This document shows, piece after piece, positions 1 through 8,939 of a stretch of DNA of 64,000 bases. A model generated the notes under the pieces. It worked only from the letters and a program-made list of their open reading frames with translations. It had not been told where the DNA came from and ran no database searches. How positions within the stretch are numbered: position 1 is the first letter of the stretch; every line of letters starts with the position of its first letter. Both the position numbers and the translations under genes were made by a program. Source of the DNA: Verrucomicrobiota bacterium (GTDB lineage: Bacteria > Verrucomicrobiota > Verrucomicrobiia > CAIQCK01); contig JACRQF010000009.1 of the NCBI GenBank assembly GCA_016222825.1, forward strand, positions 992,001-1,056,000, given 5' to 3'.

Positions 1-65
1 GCGGTTCCGGGGGCGGCGGAGGCGGCTCGCGAGGCGGCGGTTCACGCGGCGGTCGCGGACGTTGA
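1..65 (+). CDS. C-terminal tail of an RGG/glycine-rich protein (partial)
   Basis: Reading frame 3 from the window edge encodes about 20 residues of almost pure Gly/Arg/Ser, with repeated RGG units, and ends at TGA 63-65. Such RGG tails are typical of bacterial DEAD-box RNA helicases and small RRM RNA-binding proteins, where they add non-specific RNA affinity. Only the tail is visible, so the identity of the body is not known. A Gly-rich low-complexity frame could arise by chance in GC-rich DNA, but the regular RGG/SRGG spacing followed by a stop argues for a real protein end. Confidence 0.5.
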   Translation, partial: GSGGGGGGSRGGGSRGGRGR

Positions 66-254
66 GCGTGGAGCACGGCCGGCGTCCGGGTTCACCCGCA
101 AAGCCACGAGCATTGCGCCACGGGAATAAAAACCACCCGCCTGACCTCTTACTGGTGGCGAACTGTGTCCGCGAAACCGGACGTGGAAGCCTTTCGGCTA
201 CCACGGGACCGGTTAGCGCAGGCACAAGCGCGCAGAATTCGAAGAGGAATACAC

Positions 255-1607
255 ATGAAACGACACGATGTTATACTGACGGTCGCGGTCGCAGTATTGG
301 GCATTGCCGTGGTGCTAAGCGCATCCAACCAATTAACCAACAATCAACTCGTCAAGCCCACTCAGCCCGTCGAAGTCCGCGCAATGGACATGCTCGAAGA
401 GGGCCGGCAGACATTCCGCTTCGACACCTTCGGCGACGAAACCTTCTGGGGAGACACGCTCCGATTGCATGAAGCGATCAACGGCCTGACGCCGAACCAA
501 GCCCTCGCGCTGGGGCTGAAGGTGGACGTGGAAGCCTTGGGTGGTCTGGCCAATGACATTCAGCAGGGCAAGGTCAACCTGGACGATCCCGCCGCCACGC
601 GCGTGCTCATCCAACGACAGGCGGTCCTGGGCGTCGTTGGCCAGTTCAACGCCGACGGCACGCTCCGCACCGTTGGGCTGACATGTGCGCTCTGCCACTC
701 CACCGTCAACAACTCGCTGGCGGCTGGCATCGGCCAGCGGCTGGACGGCTGGGCCAACCGCGACCTCAACGTTGGCGGCATCGTCGCCGCCGCGCCGAAT
801 CTCGACCCGATCGTCGGCCTGTTGCGGATTGCCATTCCGACCATTGACGCCGCGACCGTGCGCGCCGTGCTGAACAGTTGGGGGCCGGGAAAGTATGACG
901 CCGAGTTGCTCTTCGACGGCAAGGCCTTCACGCCCGACGGCAAGCCCGCCGCGACGATGCTGCCCAATGCTTACGGCCTGTCAGGCCACAACCTCCACAC
1001 CTGGACGGGCGGCTGGGGCACGGTGAGCTACTGGAACGCGCTGGTGGGCGTGCTGCTCCTGCGCGGCAACGGCACCTTCTTCGACCCGCGCATGGACAAC
1101 GCCGCGCAATTCCCCATCGCCGCCGCCGCGCGTCTCGGCCACGTTTCGGTGCCGCCCGACCAGGACCGCGTCACCGGCAAACTGCCCGCGCTGCACTTCT
1201 ACCAGCTTGCCCTGCCCGCCCCGCGGCCCACGGCAGGCGTGGATTTCAATGCCGATGCCGCCGCGCGCGGTGCTACGGTGTTCACCGGCAAAGCCGACTG
1301 CAACCGCTGCCATCGCACGCCACTGTGGACCGAGCCGGGCTGGAACGCGCACACGCCCGCGGAGATGAAGATCGAGAGTTTCCAAGCCGACCGTTCCCCC
1401 GACCACACCTACCGCACGATGGGCCTCGCGGGCCTCTTCGTGCGCGAGCGCGGGCTGTTCATGCGGGCGGAGAACAAGGGCCGCTTCTACCACGACGGAC
1501 GCTTTGCCACGTTGCGCGACGTGGTGGCGAGTTACAACCAGCGATTCGGCCTGTTGCTCACCGTGCCCGAACAACTCGACCTGGTGGAGTATCTGAAGTC
1601 ACTCTGA
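255..1607 (+). CDS. secreted diheme cytochrome c family protein
   Basis: A 450-residue protein with an N-terminal hydrophobic signal (residues 8-24) and two CxxCH heme-attachment motifs, CALCH near 144-148 and CNRCH near 349-353. A long spacer between the two hemes resembles diheme cytochromes/peroxidase-like proteins acting in the periplasm in electron transfer. The ATG at 255 is preceded by GAAGAGGA with good spacing, and the signal peptide begins there; a longer upstream frame is rejected. It is convergent with the sialidase-like gene. The specific redox partner cannot be told. Confidence 0.8.
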   Translation: MKRHDVILTVAVAVLGIAVVLSASNQLTNNQLVKPTQPVEVRAMDMLEEGRQTFRFDTFGDETFWGDTLRLHEAINGLTPNQALALGLKVDVEALGGLANDIQQGKVNLDDPAATRVLIQRQAVLGVVGQFNADGTLRTVGLTCALCHSTVNNSLAAGIGQRLDGWANRDLNVGGIVAAAPNLDPIVGLLRIAIPTIDAATVRAVLNSWGPGKYDAELLFDGKAFTPDGKPAATMLPNAYGLSGHNLHTWTGGWGTVSYWNALVGVLLLRGNGTFFDPRMDNAAQFPIAAAARLGHVSVPPDQDRVTGKLPALHFYQLALPAPRPTAGVDFNADAAARGATVFTGKADCNRCHRTPLWTEPGWNAHTPAEMKIESFQADRSPDHTYRTMGLAGLFVRERGLFMRAENKGRFYHDGRFATLRDVVASYNQRFGLLLTVPEQLDLVEYLKSL

Positions 1608-1673
1608 GCCAGCAAGAGCCTTGGAAGAACACGCTCAACCTGCCGCGGTCGCCAGGCGACGCGCAAGAGGGTT

Positions 1674-2891
1674 CTATTTCGAGACGATATACCTTGTGCT
1701 CGTTGGCTTACCCTCGACGACACCCTTCTCCGGAATCACGGCGATGGTGATCTCCTTGGTGAAATCCGGCGGACGTTTGCCGCGTCCGTGGTCGTAAGCG
1801 ACGTAGATGTTCCCGTCATACTTCCCCGACGCATCAGCACCAAACTGGACGTTCGGGTAAGAGGCGCCCGGCCCTTTGCGGTCGTCGAAAACATAGTAAT
1901 GCGGCCACGTCTCGCCACCATCGGACGACAACGCGATGCACATGCTCTCGCGGCTCTTTGCCATCCGGTTGAACGCGAGCACCAGCCGGCCCGACGGCGA
2001 ACGGGCGAGGTCGGCTTTCGTGTTCGCGCAATTGGGATGAGCCGTGAACGGCTTGGGCGTGCTCCAGGTTTTGCCGCCGTCGGTGCTGCGGGTCATGTAT
2101 TGCTCAGCGGTCGTCCTGAAGCAGGCAAGGATCCGGTTCTTGCCCGTCTCCGCGAGCGACACTTCAAAACAGGAATTCATGCTGCCGTCCGCGGCCGCAT
2201 AAGGCAAACAGGCGACGCGCTCGGTTTGGATCTGGTCGTTGGCGAGCGAGGCGATGCGATACAGCTTCATCCCCACACTTTCATGCCACGGCGGTGGCCC
2301 GGAGGAATTTTGGTTGGCGGTGAAATAAACCTGCCCGCCGATAAGCGCCGCGCTGCCGACAAACCCGAAGTCCACATACTTCGGCGGCCCAAAGGCGAAC
2401 GGCTCGCCTTTCGACAATGGATTCTTCAGGAGCACCGACCAGACGCTACGCGAGCGTCCCTTCTGTCCGGACACGGGGATGAGAATGAGCAGCGGGCCTT
2501 CGGGCGTGGCGCTGAGGCGTGGATCAATGATGCTCTGCGCGGCGAGTTTGGGATCGGGGATGAAGTAGGCGAACTCCTTCCACGTCTTGCAGTCGTCATC
2601 TGACATCGCGAGAGTGTTGTAACAACCCGTGCCTTCGCCGGAAATGCCGGGCTGGCCCTTGTTCACCCCATACCAGATGCAAAACCATCGCGTGCCGACC
2701 CGCGCGATGGCGGGAATCTGCTGGCTGACGCGTTTCCCGTAGGTGGCCGTGTCCGTGGAAATGACAAACGGGTCCGTCGGCACAGGTGGCCGCGGTGGTT
2801 TCGGTGGCACTCCTTGAAGTGTGGTGGCGACCAGAAGCACCAGCGAACAGACGCAGGACTGCCATCCCGAAAGGCAACGGTTTGTTTTCAT
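1674..2891 (-). CDS. secreted sialidase/BNR-repeat family protein
   Basis: A 405-residue protein with a signal peptide and at least two Asp-box (SxDGGxxW) repeats, STDGGKTW and SSDGGETW, plus a degenerate one (SDDDCKTW). These mark the six-bladed beta-propeller of sialidases and related BNR proteins, which hydrolyse or bind exposed glycans outside the cytoplasm. The FRIP-type arginine motif is not obvious, so activity on sialic acid is uncertain. The ATG at 2891 sits just before the signal peptide; the in-frame start further upstream (2933) would bury the signal. No Shine-Dalgarno is seen; a promoter-like pair lies directly upstream. Confidence 0.7.
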   Translation of the reverse strand: MKTNRCLSGWQSCVCSLVLLVATTLQGVPPKPPRPPVPTDPFVISTDTATYGKRVSQQIPAIARVGTRWFCIWYGVNKGQPGISGEGTGCYNTLAMSDDDCKTWKEFAYFIPDPKLAAQSIIDPRLSATPEGPLLILIPVSGQKGRSRSVWSVLLKNPLSKGEPFAFGPPKYVDFGFVGSAALIGGQVYFTANQNSSGPPPWHESVGMKLYRIASLANDQIQTERVACLPYAAADGSMNSCFEVSLAETGKNRILACFRTTAEQYMTRSTDGGKTWSTPKPFTAHPNCANTKADLARSPSGRLVLAFNRMAKSRESMCIALSSDGGETWPHYYVFDDRKGPGASYPNVQFGADASGKYDGNIYVAYDHGRGKRPPDFTKEITIAVIPEKGVVEGKPTSTRYIVSK

Positions 2892-2899
2892 ATTCGGGC

Positions 2900-2927
2900 A
2901 TCGTAGGTCATCACTACTGCCGGGCAA
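2900..2927 (-). promoter_or_regulatory. candidate promoter for the sialidase-like gene
   Basis: On the minus strand TTGCCC (2927-2922) and TACGAT (2905-2900) are separated by 16 nt, and the ATG begins only 8 nt after the -10-like hexamer. This would give a nearly leaderless transcript. Sequence pattern only. Confidence 0.35.
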
Positions 2928-3037
2928 ATGCAAAAGCCCCGCCGTGGATCACATCGCGAACGGGCAGGGACAGACTGCCGAGCCGGCCGAGAGCGATTGA
3001 AGAACAACGCCACGGTGCATCTGCCGGTGCGCCCAGT

Positions 3038-3739
3038 TCAGCAGCGCGAAGCACGCCGGCGGCGTAATGAACACATCAGTCCATACCCGCCTGTTAACAG
3101 CAACCCCGCAGCACCCGGTTCTGGCACAACGGAAAGCTCTAAATAGGGAATGCTGCCGACACCATATTCCGATGTTCGATAAGAAGCGGTGGTCGAATCC
3201 AACGACCGGGTCAAGCGAAGAGTTACCGCGTTGTCCTGGACATCATCCGCGTAGCTCCATGCCGCAATATTCAACTCGCGGGTCATCCAGAACGTCCCGT
3301 TGTCGGTAGTCCAACTGGTTTCGTCCGCCAACCCCGCACCTGCGGAGGGTTGGGTATTCCACGAAATTGTATCCTCCGTCCAACTGTCGCTGGTCATTCG
3401 GGCGATTGAAGTGGGATAGAGATACGAGCCGTCGAATCCCCGGAGGTGAAGCACTGCCGACTCGATGATCGTGTTTGATGGAAGCGTTGAGAGGTCGAAT
3501 TTCAAGAAACTATAATAGTATTGATAATTGCCGCCCGAATTATAACTGTAGTTATCCATGTAGGTCCTAGTCCCATAGGCATAGTAGTTGGGATTAACCG
3601 CAGGCCATTGAAATCGGGTTCCCACATACGCATCGTCCGTTGGCTGTAGAATGAAAATCGTAGCCATCGCAGCATCAGCCAATACCATGGGGGTAAGACA
3701 CACCATCCACTTGCAGAAGCCTGTCTTGTTCATTCTCAT
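3038..3739 (-). CDS. PEP-CTERM sorted protein with DNRLRE-like domain
   Basis: A 233-residue secreted protein. It has an N-terminal signal, a central beta-rich region starting ILQPTDDAYVGT that resembles the DNRLRE/CBM96 family found in secreted polysaccharide-associated proteins, and a C-terminal VPEP motif followed by a hydrophobic stretch and a basic RRRR tail. The tail is the classic PEP-CTERM signal, processed by an exosortase. The start at 3739 is chosen because AAGAGAGGA precedes it by about 8 nt. Base composition is visibly lower in GC than the flanks. No exosortase gene is in the window. Confidence 0.8.
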   Translation of the reverse strand: MRMNKTGFCKWMVCLTPMVLADAAMATIFILQPTDDAYVGTRFQWPAVNPNYYAYGTRTYMDNYSYNSGGNYQYYYSFLKFDLSTLPSNTIIESAVLHLRGFDGSYLYPTSIARMTSDSWTEDTISWNTQPSAGAGLADETSWTTDNGTFWMTRELNIAAWSYADDVQDNAVTLRLTRSLDSTTASYRTSEYGVGSIPYLELSVVPEPGAAGLLLTGGYGLMCSLRRRRASRC

Positions 3740-3888
3740 GTTAGTGTTTTCCTCTCTTGGCAAGAAACGTCCACTACTGGAACCCAACCGTCCTTGATTT
3801 ACACGGCGCCCGAAAGGCTGGATAGGAAAGGTCTGGACGTCAAGACGTTTTCAGACCGTTTTCGACCAGCTTTCAAGGCGAGGAAACA

Positions 3889-4956
3889 TCAAACCGCCGA
3901 CCCGGTTTCCCATGTGCGCAAGCCATACCGGCTGAGATAAATCGGGATGTGCTTGAAGAGGGAGTTGGTGCGCTCGATTTGCCGGATCAAGTCGCGCTTG
4001 GCGTCCGAACACACGCCGTTCAAGAGAGTGATCGAGCCGCCATCGCCTCCTGCGCCGTTCACTTTCCAGCCCAAGGCTCCGTTGACACGCGCGATCTCGA
4101 TCACTTGGCGTGCGTGGGGACTGATCAACTCGGAGTGCAGCCGGCCCTGAGCCTCGGTGTTCTCGATCATGGCCCGGCCCAACGCTTCGAAATCGCCCGC
4201 ATAGAGGGCGTCGCGCGACTTCTCCGCCGTCACTCGTAGGTCGGCGATCTTGCGGCAATCCGGGCCGGCATTTTCCAATTCCCGAATCACTTTCTTGTGC
4301 ACCTCCGAGGATTTGTGGGACTTGCCCAGGAAGACCAGGCTGAGGCGGCGTTCAAGTTCCCACCAGATGGCGTTGGGAATCTGGATCGAAGAGACCGACG
4401 CATGAGGAAAACGGTGCATCTCCATGTAGTTGATACCGCCGTAGGCTGAGCAGAGCTGGTCCTGAATGCCGCATTGCTGGTGCAGGAGTTCCACTTCGAC
4501 CTTGTGCGCCATATACGCGACTTCATGCGGGGTCATTCGCCCGGGCGTGAGACGGTCCAGCGCGCCGATCAACGCCACCGTCACGGCTGCGGACGTGCCG
4601 GTGCCCGCCCCGGCCGGGGCTTCGGAGAAAATGGTGACTTGGAACGCAAGGTCCTTGGGCACACGCATGCATTGGATGGCGGCCTCCAAAAGAGGATGGC
4701 GCTCCCATCCTTCCTTGTCAGGATGCCGCACATAGCGTTCCCCGTAGTTCTCGGCGTGAATAATAATCCGGTCGCTCCGGCCATCGTAAGGCATCACCTC
4801 CAACTGCACCTCCGCGTAGGGATAGACGCCGATATTGAAGACCTTGCCGTGCTCGGCAAACCAAGTGTCCGTCCACCCGCCGTTGTCACAAATACGGATC
4901 GGGGCGACGCTGTTGATGACTCGCTTCCGCTGCTGGCTTTTCAGCTTCCTCGTCAT
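3889..4956 (-). CDS. GHMP family sugar kinase (HddA/fucokinase-like)
   Basis: A 355-residue kinase expected to phosphorylate a sugar or sugar phosphate using ATP. Seen: the N-terminal substrate motif APIRICDNGGWTD (18-30), the ATP-binding glycine-rich loop EAPAGAGTGTSAA (112-124), a GIQDQ.....GG block (163-174) like that of heptose-7-phosphate kinase HddA and fucokinases, and a C-terminal VNGAGGDGG loop. The ATG at 4956 puts the family start near residue 12; the longer frame upstream lacks homology. It lies 71 bp downstream of the SnoaL-like gene, in the same direction. Whether the substrate is heptose, fucose or another sugar cannot be decided. Confidence 0.8.
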   Translation of the reverse strand: MTRKLKSQQRKRVINSVAPIRICDNGGWTDTWFAEHGKVFNIGVYPYAEVQLEVMPYDGRSDRIIIHAENYGERYVRHPDKEGWERHPLLEAAIQCMRVPKDLAFQVTIFSEAPAGAGTGTSAAVTVALIGALDRLTPGRMTPHEVAYMAHKVEVELLHQQCGIQDQLCSAYGGINYMEMHRFPHASVSSIQIPNAIWWELERRLSLVFLGKSHKSSEVHKKVIRELENAGPDCRKIADLRVTAEKSRDALYAGDFEALGRAMIENTEAQGRLHSELISPHARQVIEIARVNGALGWKVNGAGGDGGSITLLNGVCSDAKRDLIRQIERTNSLFKHIPIYLSRYGLRTWETGSAV

Positions 4957-5027
4957 GGTTCTTGCTTCTCCGCGGCAATCCCTTGCGCGCGCTCTTTGCG
5001 CCTGCGTCCCGTCTTCCACTCGCGCCG

Positions 5028-5429
5028 TCAGGCGCGCATCTGCTGCATCAGGCTGTCCTTGTCGTAGATCTCCCATGCTTCCGCCAGCTTGCCGTTCTCG
5101 ATGCGGAACGTGCTGATCGCTGGCAGACGGATGACGTTGCCCTTCGCCTTGATGTCGCCAAAGTCGCCGATGTGTTTAACCGTCACCACGAAATGGCAGT
5201 CCACCTTGTCGCCTTCCGCCAGCATGAACTCGATGTCAATGTTCAAACCGCTGAAGATGCTGCCGAGCACCTCCTTGAAAAACCTGCGGACGCCCGCAGG
5301 CCCCGGCGGCATTCCAGGTGGCATGTGATGATCCACGAACGCGGGCGTGACCAGTTGCTCGATGCCGGAGAGGTTGCCCATCGCCTCCGCGTAGTAGCGC
5401 CGGACCAATGCTTTGTTTGCTTCTGACAT
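5028..5429 (-). CDS. SnoaL-like / ester cyclase family protein
   Basis: A 133-residue cytosolic protein of the SnoaL-like NTF2 fold: an RRYYAEA N-terminus, FVDHHMPPG.PPG in the first strand region, a RRFFKEVL helix, and a terminal WEIYDKDSLMQQM helix. Members act as small aldol cyclases, isomerases or ligand-binding proteins, so the reaction cannot be named. AAGGAG lies 7 nt upstream of the ATG. It starts 31 bp after the Gfo/Idh/MocA stop, so the two are very probably cotranscribed, with the GHMP kinase following. Confidence 0.75.
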   Translation of the reverse strand: MSEANKALVRRYYAEAMGNLSGIEQLVTPAFVDHHMPPGMPPGPAGVRRFFKEVLGSIFSGLNIDIEFMLAEGDKVDCHFVVTVKHIGDFGDIKAKGNVIRLPAISTFRIENGKLAEAWEIYDKDSLMQQMRA

Positions 5430-5460
5430 GATGTGCTCCTTCAGTTGATTGGGCCTCAGC

Positions 5461-6885
5461 TTACCCCACCCACTTCATCCGATACGAGTTCTGAATCCAG
5501 CGGTCGGCTTCGGGTGCGCCGGGGACTTTCATGGCGGCGCTGTCCCACTCGATGGGCCGGCCCAGACGCAACGAGAAGATGCCGGGCAGGTAGGCCTCGC
5601 ACACGCGCGCCCCGATCTCGAAGTGGTTGTAGGTGGCCGGGCCGCCCTTGCACGCCTGGAACCACTCCTGCATGTGGTTGTCGTTGGTCAGCCGCGGCAC
5701 GCTGAGTGGCAACGTCTTGACCGCGTCATGGTCCAACACGCCGCGCCAGTTCTTGTCGCCCTTGAGTTTCATGATGCCGGCGACGCCCCAGCCGTCGGTG
5801 TAGAGTTCGCCGCGCTGGCCGACGAACAGACAGCCGGTGTTCGGCAACTGCCCCCGGCATTCCTTGACGGAATTGGTGATCTCCTCCGGCGGATACTTGC
5901 CGCCATCGCCCCACCAGAGCGTGACCGGCGCCAGACCCTCGCGCGCGGGATACTCGAAGCGGAAGCAACCGCGCGAGACATACGTCTCCTTGACCGGTTC
6001 GGGAAGTTCGGCGGTGACGCGAGCGGGCGGCCCGAGCTTCAACGCGCGCACCGGCAACTGGAACGTGTGGCAGCCCTGGCCGGCCAGCATGCCGTTGCAG
6101 AAATCGAGCCAGTTCTGCGCCTTGATGCAGCCGGGCATATAGACGCCCGCCTTGAACGGCCGCCACGGCACCGGCCCCAGCCAGGCATCCCAGTTCAAGC
6201 CCTCGGGCACCGGGTCTTCGTCCGGCGGACGGTCCTGGCTCGGTGGAAACTTGCCGCAGTAATCCGACCAGAGCCAGACCTGCTCGACCGGGCCGAGCAC
6301 GCCCGCCTGGATGACCTCCACGGAACGGCGGAACGACTTGCTGCTCGTGCCCTGCGTGCCCAGTTGCGTGGCGACCTTGCTGCGCGGCGTCAGCTCAATC
6401 AGTTCGCGCGCCTCGGCGACCGTGCGCACCAAGGGCTTCTCGCAATAGACGTGCTTGCCCGCCTTCATCGCCCGCACGGAAATCGGCGCGTGCCAGCGCG
6501 AGCCGATGGCGATGACCACCGCGTCGAGCGATTTCTCCGCATCGAGCAGCTTGCGGTAATCGTCGTAGAGCTTGGCCTTGCCCAACATCTCGTCCGCGCC
6601 CTCCGTCACACTGGCCATGGCCTTTCGCATCGTAGCGAACTGCCGCTGGTCCACGTCGCACATCGCCACCAGGTTCTCGCCCTGGCGCAGAATCTCCGTG
6701 ATCAACGCGCGACATCGCCCGCCCGTGCCGATGGCGGCGATGTTGAGCCGCTTGCTGGGCGCATCAGCTCCAAACACCCGCGCAGGCAACACCAGCGGAG
6801 CGGCAATCAATCCCGCGCCTGTGAGCGCGACGCGTTTGAGGAACGCCCGACGTCCGGGCCTGTGGGGAGACTCCGTGCTTTTCAT
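5461..6885 (-). CDS. Tat-exported Gfo/Idh/MocA family oxidoreductase
   Basis: A 474-residue NAD(P)-dependent sugar-type dehydrogenase. The N-terminus carries a twin-arginine signal (RRAFLKR followed by a hydrophobic stretch, residues 13-40), then a Rossmann segment IAAIGTGGRCRA, the family EKPL motif, and a C-terminal Gfo/Idh/MocA alpha/beta domain. Exported members are abundant in planctomycetes and verrucomicrobia, often in glycan degradation loci. The ATG at 6885 begins the Tat signal; further upstream frame is rejected. The first 13-45 codons recur twice more in this window as remnants. Substrate is unknown; the gene heads a likely operon with the SnoaL-like protein and a sugar kinase. 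Confidence 0.85.
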   Translation of the reverse strand: MKSTESPHRPGRRAFLKRVALTGAGLIAAPLVLPARVFGADAPSKRLNIAAIGTGGRCRALITEILRQGENLVAMCDVDQRQFATMRKAMASVTEGADEMLGKAKLYDDYRKLLDAEKSLDAVVIAIGSRWHAPISVRAMKAGKHVYCEKPLVRTVAEARELIELTPRSKVATQLGTQGTSSKSFRRSVEVIQAGVLGPVEQVWLWSDYCGKFPPSQDRPPDEDPVPEGLNWDAWLGPVPWRPFKAGVYMPGCIKAQNWLDFCNGMLAGQGCHTFQLPVRALKLGPPARVTAELPEPVKETYVSRGCFRFEYPAREGLAPVTLWWGDGGKYPPEEITNSVKECRGQLPNTGCLFVGQRGELYTDGWGVAGIMKLKGDKNWRGVLDHDAVKTLPLSVPRLTNDNHMQEWFQACKGGPATYNHFEIGARVCEAYLPGIFSLRLGRPIEWDSAAMKVPGAPEADRWIQNSYRMKWVG

Positions 6886-7004
6886 GATGTCAGTTTCGCA
6901 CGAAACGGAGACTCCCTGCAAGGCCGACGCGCCGGAGGAGTTTCGCCGTATCATCCACCCCCGCGTTGCCCAATAAAGCCTGCTGAAATGGGCTAAGAAT
7001 GCGG

Positions 7005-7037
7005 TTGCAAAATATGCGACCACGTCGCATATTTTGC
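7005..7037 (+). promoter_or_regulatory. perfect 14-bp palindrome overlapping a promoter
   Basis: GCAAAATATGCGAC (7007-7020) and its exact complement GTCGCATATTTTGC (7024-7037) are separated by 3 nt, directly before the ATG at 7041. A TTGCAA/CATATT pair with a 17-nt spacer (7005-7010, 7028-7033) lies inside it, so a dimeric repressor bound here would block transcription. Probable operator for the ATPase gene; the binding protein is unknown. Confidence 0.6.
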
Positions 7038-7040
7038 CGC

Positions 7041-8201
7041 ATGTGGATCCAGCGCGACCTTGAATCGCGGTTGCGGCAATCCGCCCGCACCCGCCCCGTG
7101 GTGGTGTTGACCGGCGCCCGCCAGACCGGCAAGACCTCCACGCTGCGGCGGCTTTTTCCCGATCATGGATTCGTCTCGCTCGACCTGCCCACCGAAGCCG
7201 AGCAGGCCGAGAAGGAGCCGGACGCTTTCCTCCACCGTCACCCGGCGCCGACGATCATTGACGAAGTTCAATACGCCCCCGCCTTGTTCCGGCACCTCAA
7301 GGTGGCAGTGGACAGCAACCGCAACCGTAACGGCCAGTTCCTTCTCACCGGCTCCCAGAAGTTCACGCTGATGAAGGGCGTCTCCGAATCGCTCGCCGGC
7401 CGGGCGGACATCGTGGAACTGGAGACGCTTTCGCTGGCGGAAATCCGCGGCGCGTTGCCGCGGACCGGCGTGGAAGCAGCCATCGTCCGCGGCGGATTTC
7501 CCGAACTGAACGCCAACCCGGACATTGATCTGGTCGCCTTCTACAACTCCTATCTGGCCACGTATCTTGAGCGCGACGTGCGCTCGCTCGCCAGCGTCGG
7601 CAGCCTGCGGGATTTCGAGCGGTTCCTGCGCGCGTGTGCCTTGCGCTCGGCCAACCTGCTCAACAAAGCCGACCTCGCCCGTGACGTGGGCATCGCCCCG
7701 TCCACCGCCAACCAGTGGCTGTCCATGCTGGAAGCTTCCGGGCAGGTCGCGCTACTGGAGCCGTGGTTCTCCAACCGCACCAAGACGATCATCAAAAGCC
7801 CCAAACTTTATCTGACCGACACCGGCCTGCTCTGCGCCCTGCTGAACATCCGCTCCGAAGCGAGCCTGCGCGAGTCTCCGGCGGTCGGCGCGGTTTGGGA
7901 GACATTTGTCTTTGCCCAGTTGCGCCATCGGGCGCGCCGGGCAGGCCGCGTGGGCAGCCTGTTCTTCTGGCGCGACCGCACCCGCGAAGTGGATTTCGTG
8001 GCCGAGATCGGCGGCCGGCTGGAGCTTTTCGAGGCGAAATGGACCGAACTGCCCTCGGCAGCCGACGCGGTGAACTTGGAGTTCGTCCGGAACGTGGCAG
8101 GCAAGTCACGCATAGTCGGAGGTGCCGTCGTCTGCCGCGCCGCCAACAGCTTCCCGCTGCCCAACGGCTTCCGCGCTCTGCCTGTGACCGAACTTACTTA
8201 G
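7041..8201 (+). CDS. AAA family ATPase with DUF4143 domain
   Basis: A 386-residue cytosolic ATPase. Residues 18-40 hold the Walker A loop TGARQTGKTST, and IIDEVQYAP is the Walker B segment; the LLTGSQ motif follows. The C-terminal half has the DUF4143 domain, with a winged-helix-like segment (LARDVGIAPSTANQWLSMLE) and a restriction-nuclease-like end (FFWRDRTREVDFV, FEAKW). The family is very widespread in mobile or defence-like settings but has no settled function. ATG 7041 is selected because the domain begins immediately; no Shine-Dalgarno is present. The palindrome just upstream suggests self-contained regulation. Confidence 0.85.
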   Translation: MWIQRDLESRLRQSARTRPVVVLTGARQTGKTSTLRRLFPDHGFVSLDLPTEAEQAEKEPDAFLHRHPAPTIIDEVQYAPALFRHLKVAVDSNRNRNGQFLLTGSQKFTLMKGVSESLAGRADIVELETLSLAEIRGALPRTGVEAAIVRGGFPELNANPDIDLVAFYNSYLATYLERDVRSLASVGSLRDFERFLRACALRSANLLNKADLARDVGIAPSTANQWLSMLEASGQVALLEPWFSNRTKTIIKSPKLYLTDTGLLCALLNIRSEASLRESPAVGAVWETFVFAQLRHRARRAGRVGSLFFWRDRTREVDFVAEIGGRLELFEAKWTELPSAADAVNLEFVRNVAGKSRIVGGAVVCRAANSFPLPNGFRALPVTELT

Positions 8202-8421
8202 CTGCGCGGCGAAGCAGGGGGAAGATTTCCCGGCTTGCTTCCTCATGTGTGTTCGACACATTTGCGTCAGACATGAAAACGACGTTGCGAAGTCCCCGGC
8301 GACAATTCGCCGCCGCGCGCGAACCGCTCTCGCGCCTGCTGGCCCGCGCCACCAAGAACCTGCAACTGCGCCGCGATAAGCGCCCCATGCGACGCGTATC
8401 TTGTCACCATCCAGTCCGGTC

Positions 8422-8450
8422 TTGCGCGTCGCGCGGGTCTCGCATAGGGT
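8422..8450 (+). promoter_or_regulatory. candidate promoter of the toxin-antitoxin pair
   Basis: TTGCGC (8422-8427), 17-nt spacer, TAGGGT (8445-8450), then the ATG after only 6 nt. No ribosome binding site is present, so a leaderless transcript would be expected. Pattern evidence only. Confidence 0.4.
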
Positions 8451-8456
8451 CTGGCC

Positions 8457-8660
8457 ATGAGCACGGCACAAATACTGGCGGAGTTGCCGAAACTACCGAA
8501 GCCGGATTTGAAGGTGATTCGACGCAGGCTTCAAGAGTTGGCCGAGCGCGACGAGGACGTGGCGCTCTGCGACCAGGCGGCGTTGGCCGGCGCGCAGTTG
8601 CTCGACCGCATGGAGGAGGAAGATGCGCGGCTTTCAAAGAGGCGAGGTCTGGAGCGTTGA
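8457..8660 (+). CDS. small putative antitoxin upstream of MazF-like toxin
   Basis: A 67-residue, strongly charged, mostly helical protein that overlaps the start of the MazF/PemK frame by 38 nt. Position, size and overlap are those of the antitoxin in a type II toxin-antitoxin pair; a LKVIRRRLQELAERDEDVAL segment looks like an amphipathic toxin-binding helix. No DNA-binding fold is clear. I do not recognise the family from sequence, so the role is inferred from context. If the toxin is dead (see next entry) this gene may be a leftover. Confidence 0.55.
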   Translation: MSTAQILAELPKLPKPDLKVIRRRLQELAERDEDVALCDQAALAGAQLLDRMEEEDARLSKRRGLER

Positions 8661-8939
8661 CTTCGGCCTCGCCGCCAAAGTGCGGCCCGCGCTGATTCTC
8701 ACCGGCGAACCCGCCGACAGCGAACTCGACCTCGTCACGGTGATCCTCCACACCACTGCCGTCCGTGGCAACCACTGGGAGTTGAACATCCCGAAGCCCT
8801 TCCTGAAACCCGGCGCATTCCATCTCCAACAAGTCCAGTCCGTCCGGCGGCAAAGCTCGAACGCCGTCTCGGCAGTCTCAGCGACGCGGAGATGCAGCAT
8901 GTGCTCGACCGGCTGGCCGAGCGGCTGTGCTTCCGCTGA
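8623..8939 (+). pseudogene. MazF/PemK-type mRNA interferase, frameshifted
   Basis: The frame begins RGEVWSVDFG...KVRPALIL, the hallmark N-terminus of MazF/PemK ribonuclease toxins, and runs well to the VQSV segment (about 8845). From there the frame turns into unrelated sequence, while the +1-shifted frame continues with PAAKLERRLGSLSDAEMQ and the expected C-terminal helix, stopping at 8939. One missing base near 8846 explains this; restored length would be about 105 residues, normal for the family. Either the toxin is inactivated or the assembly has an indel. The product would cleave mRNA in the cytoplasm if intact. Confidence 0.75.
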
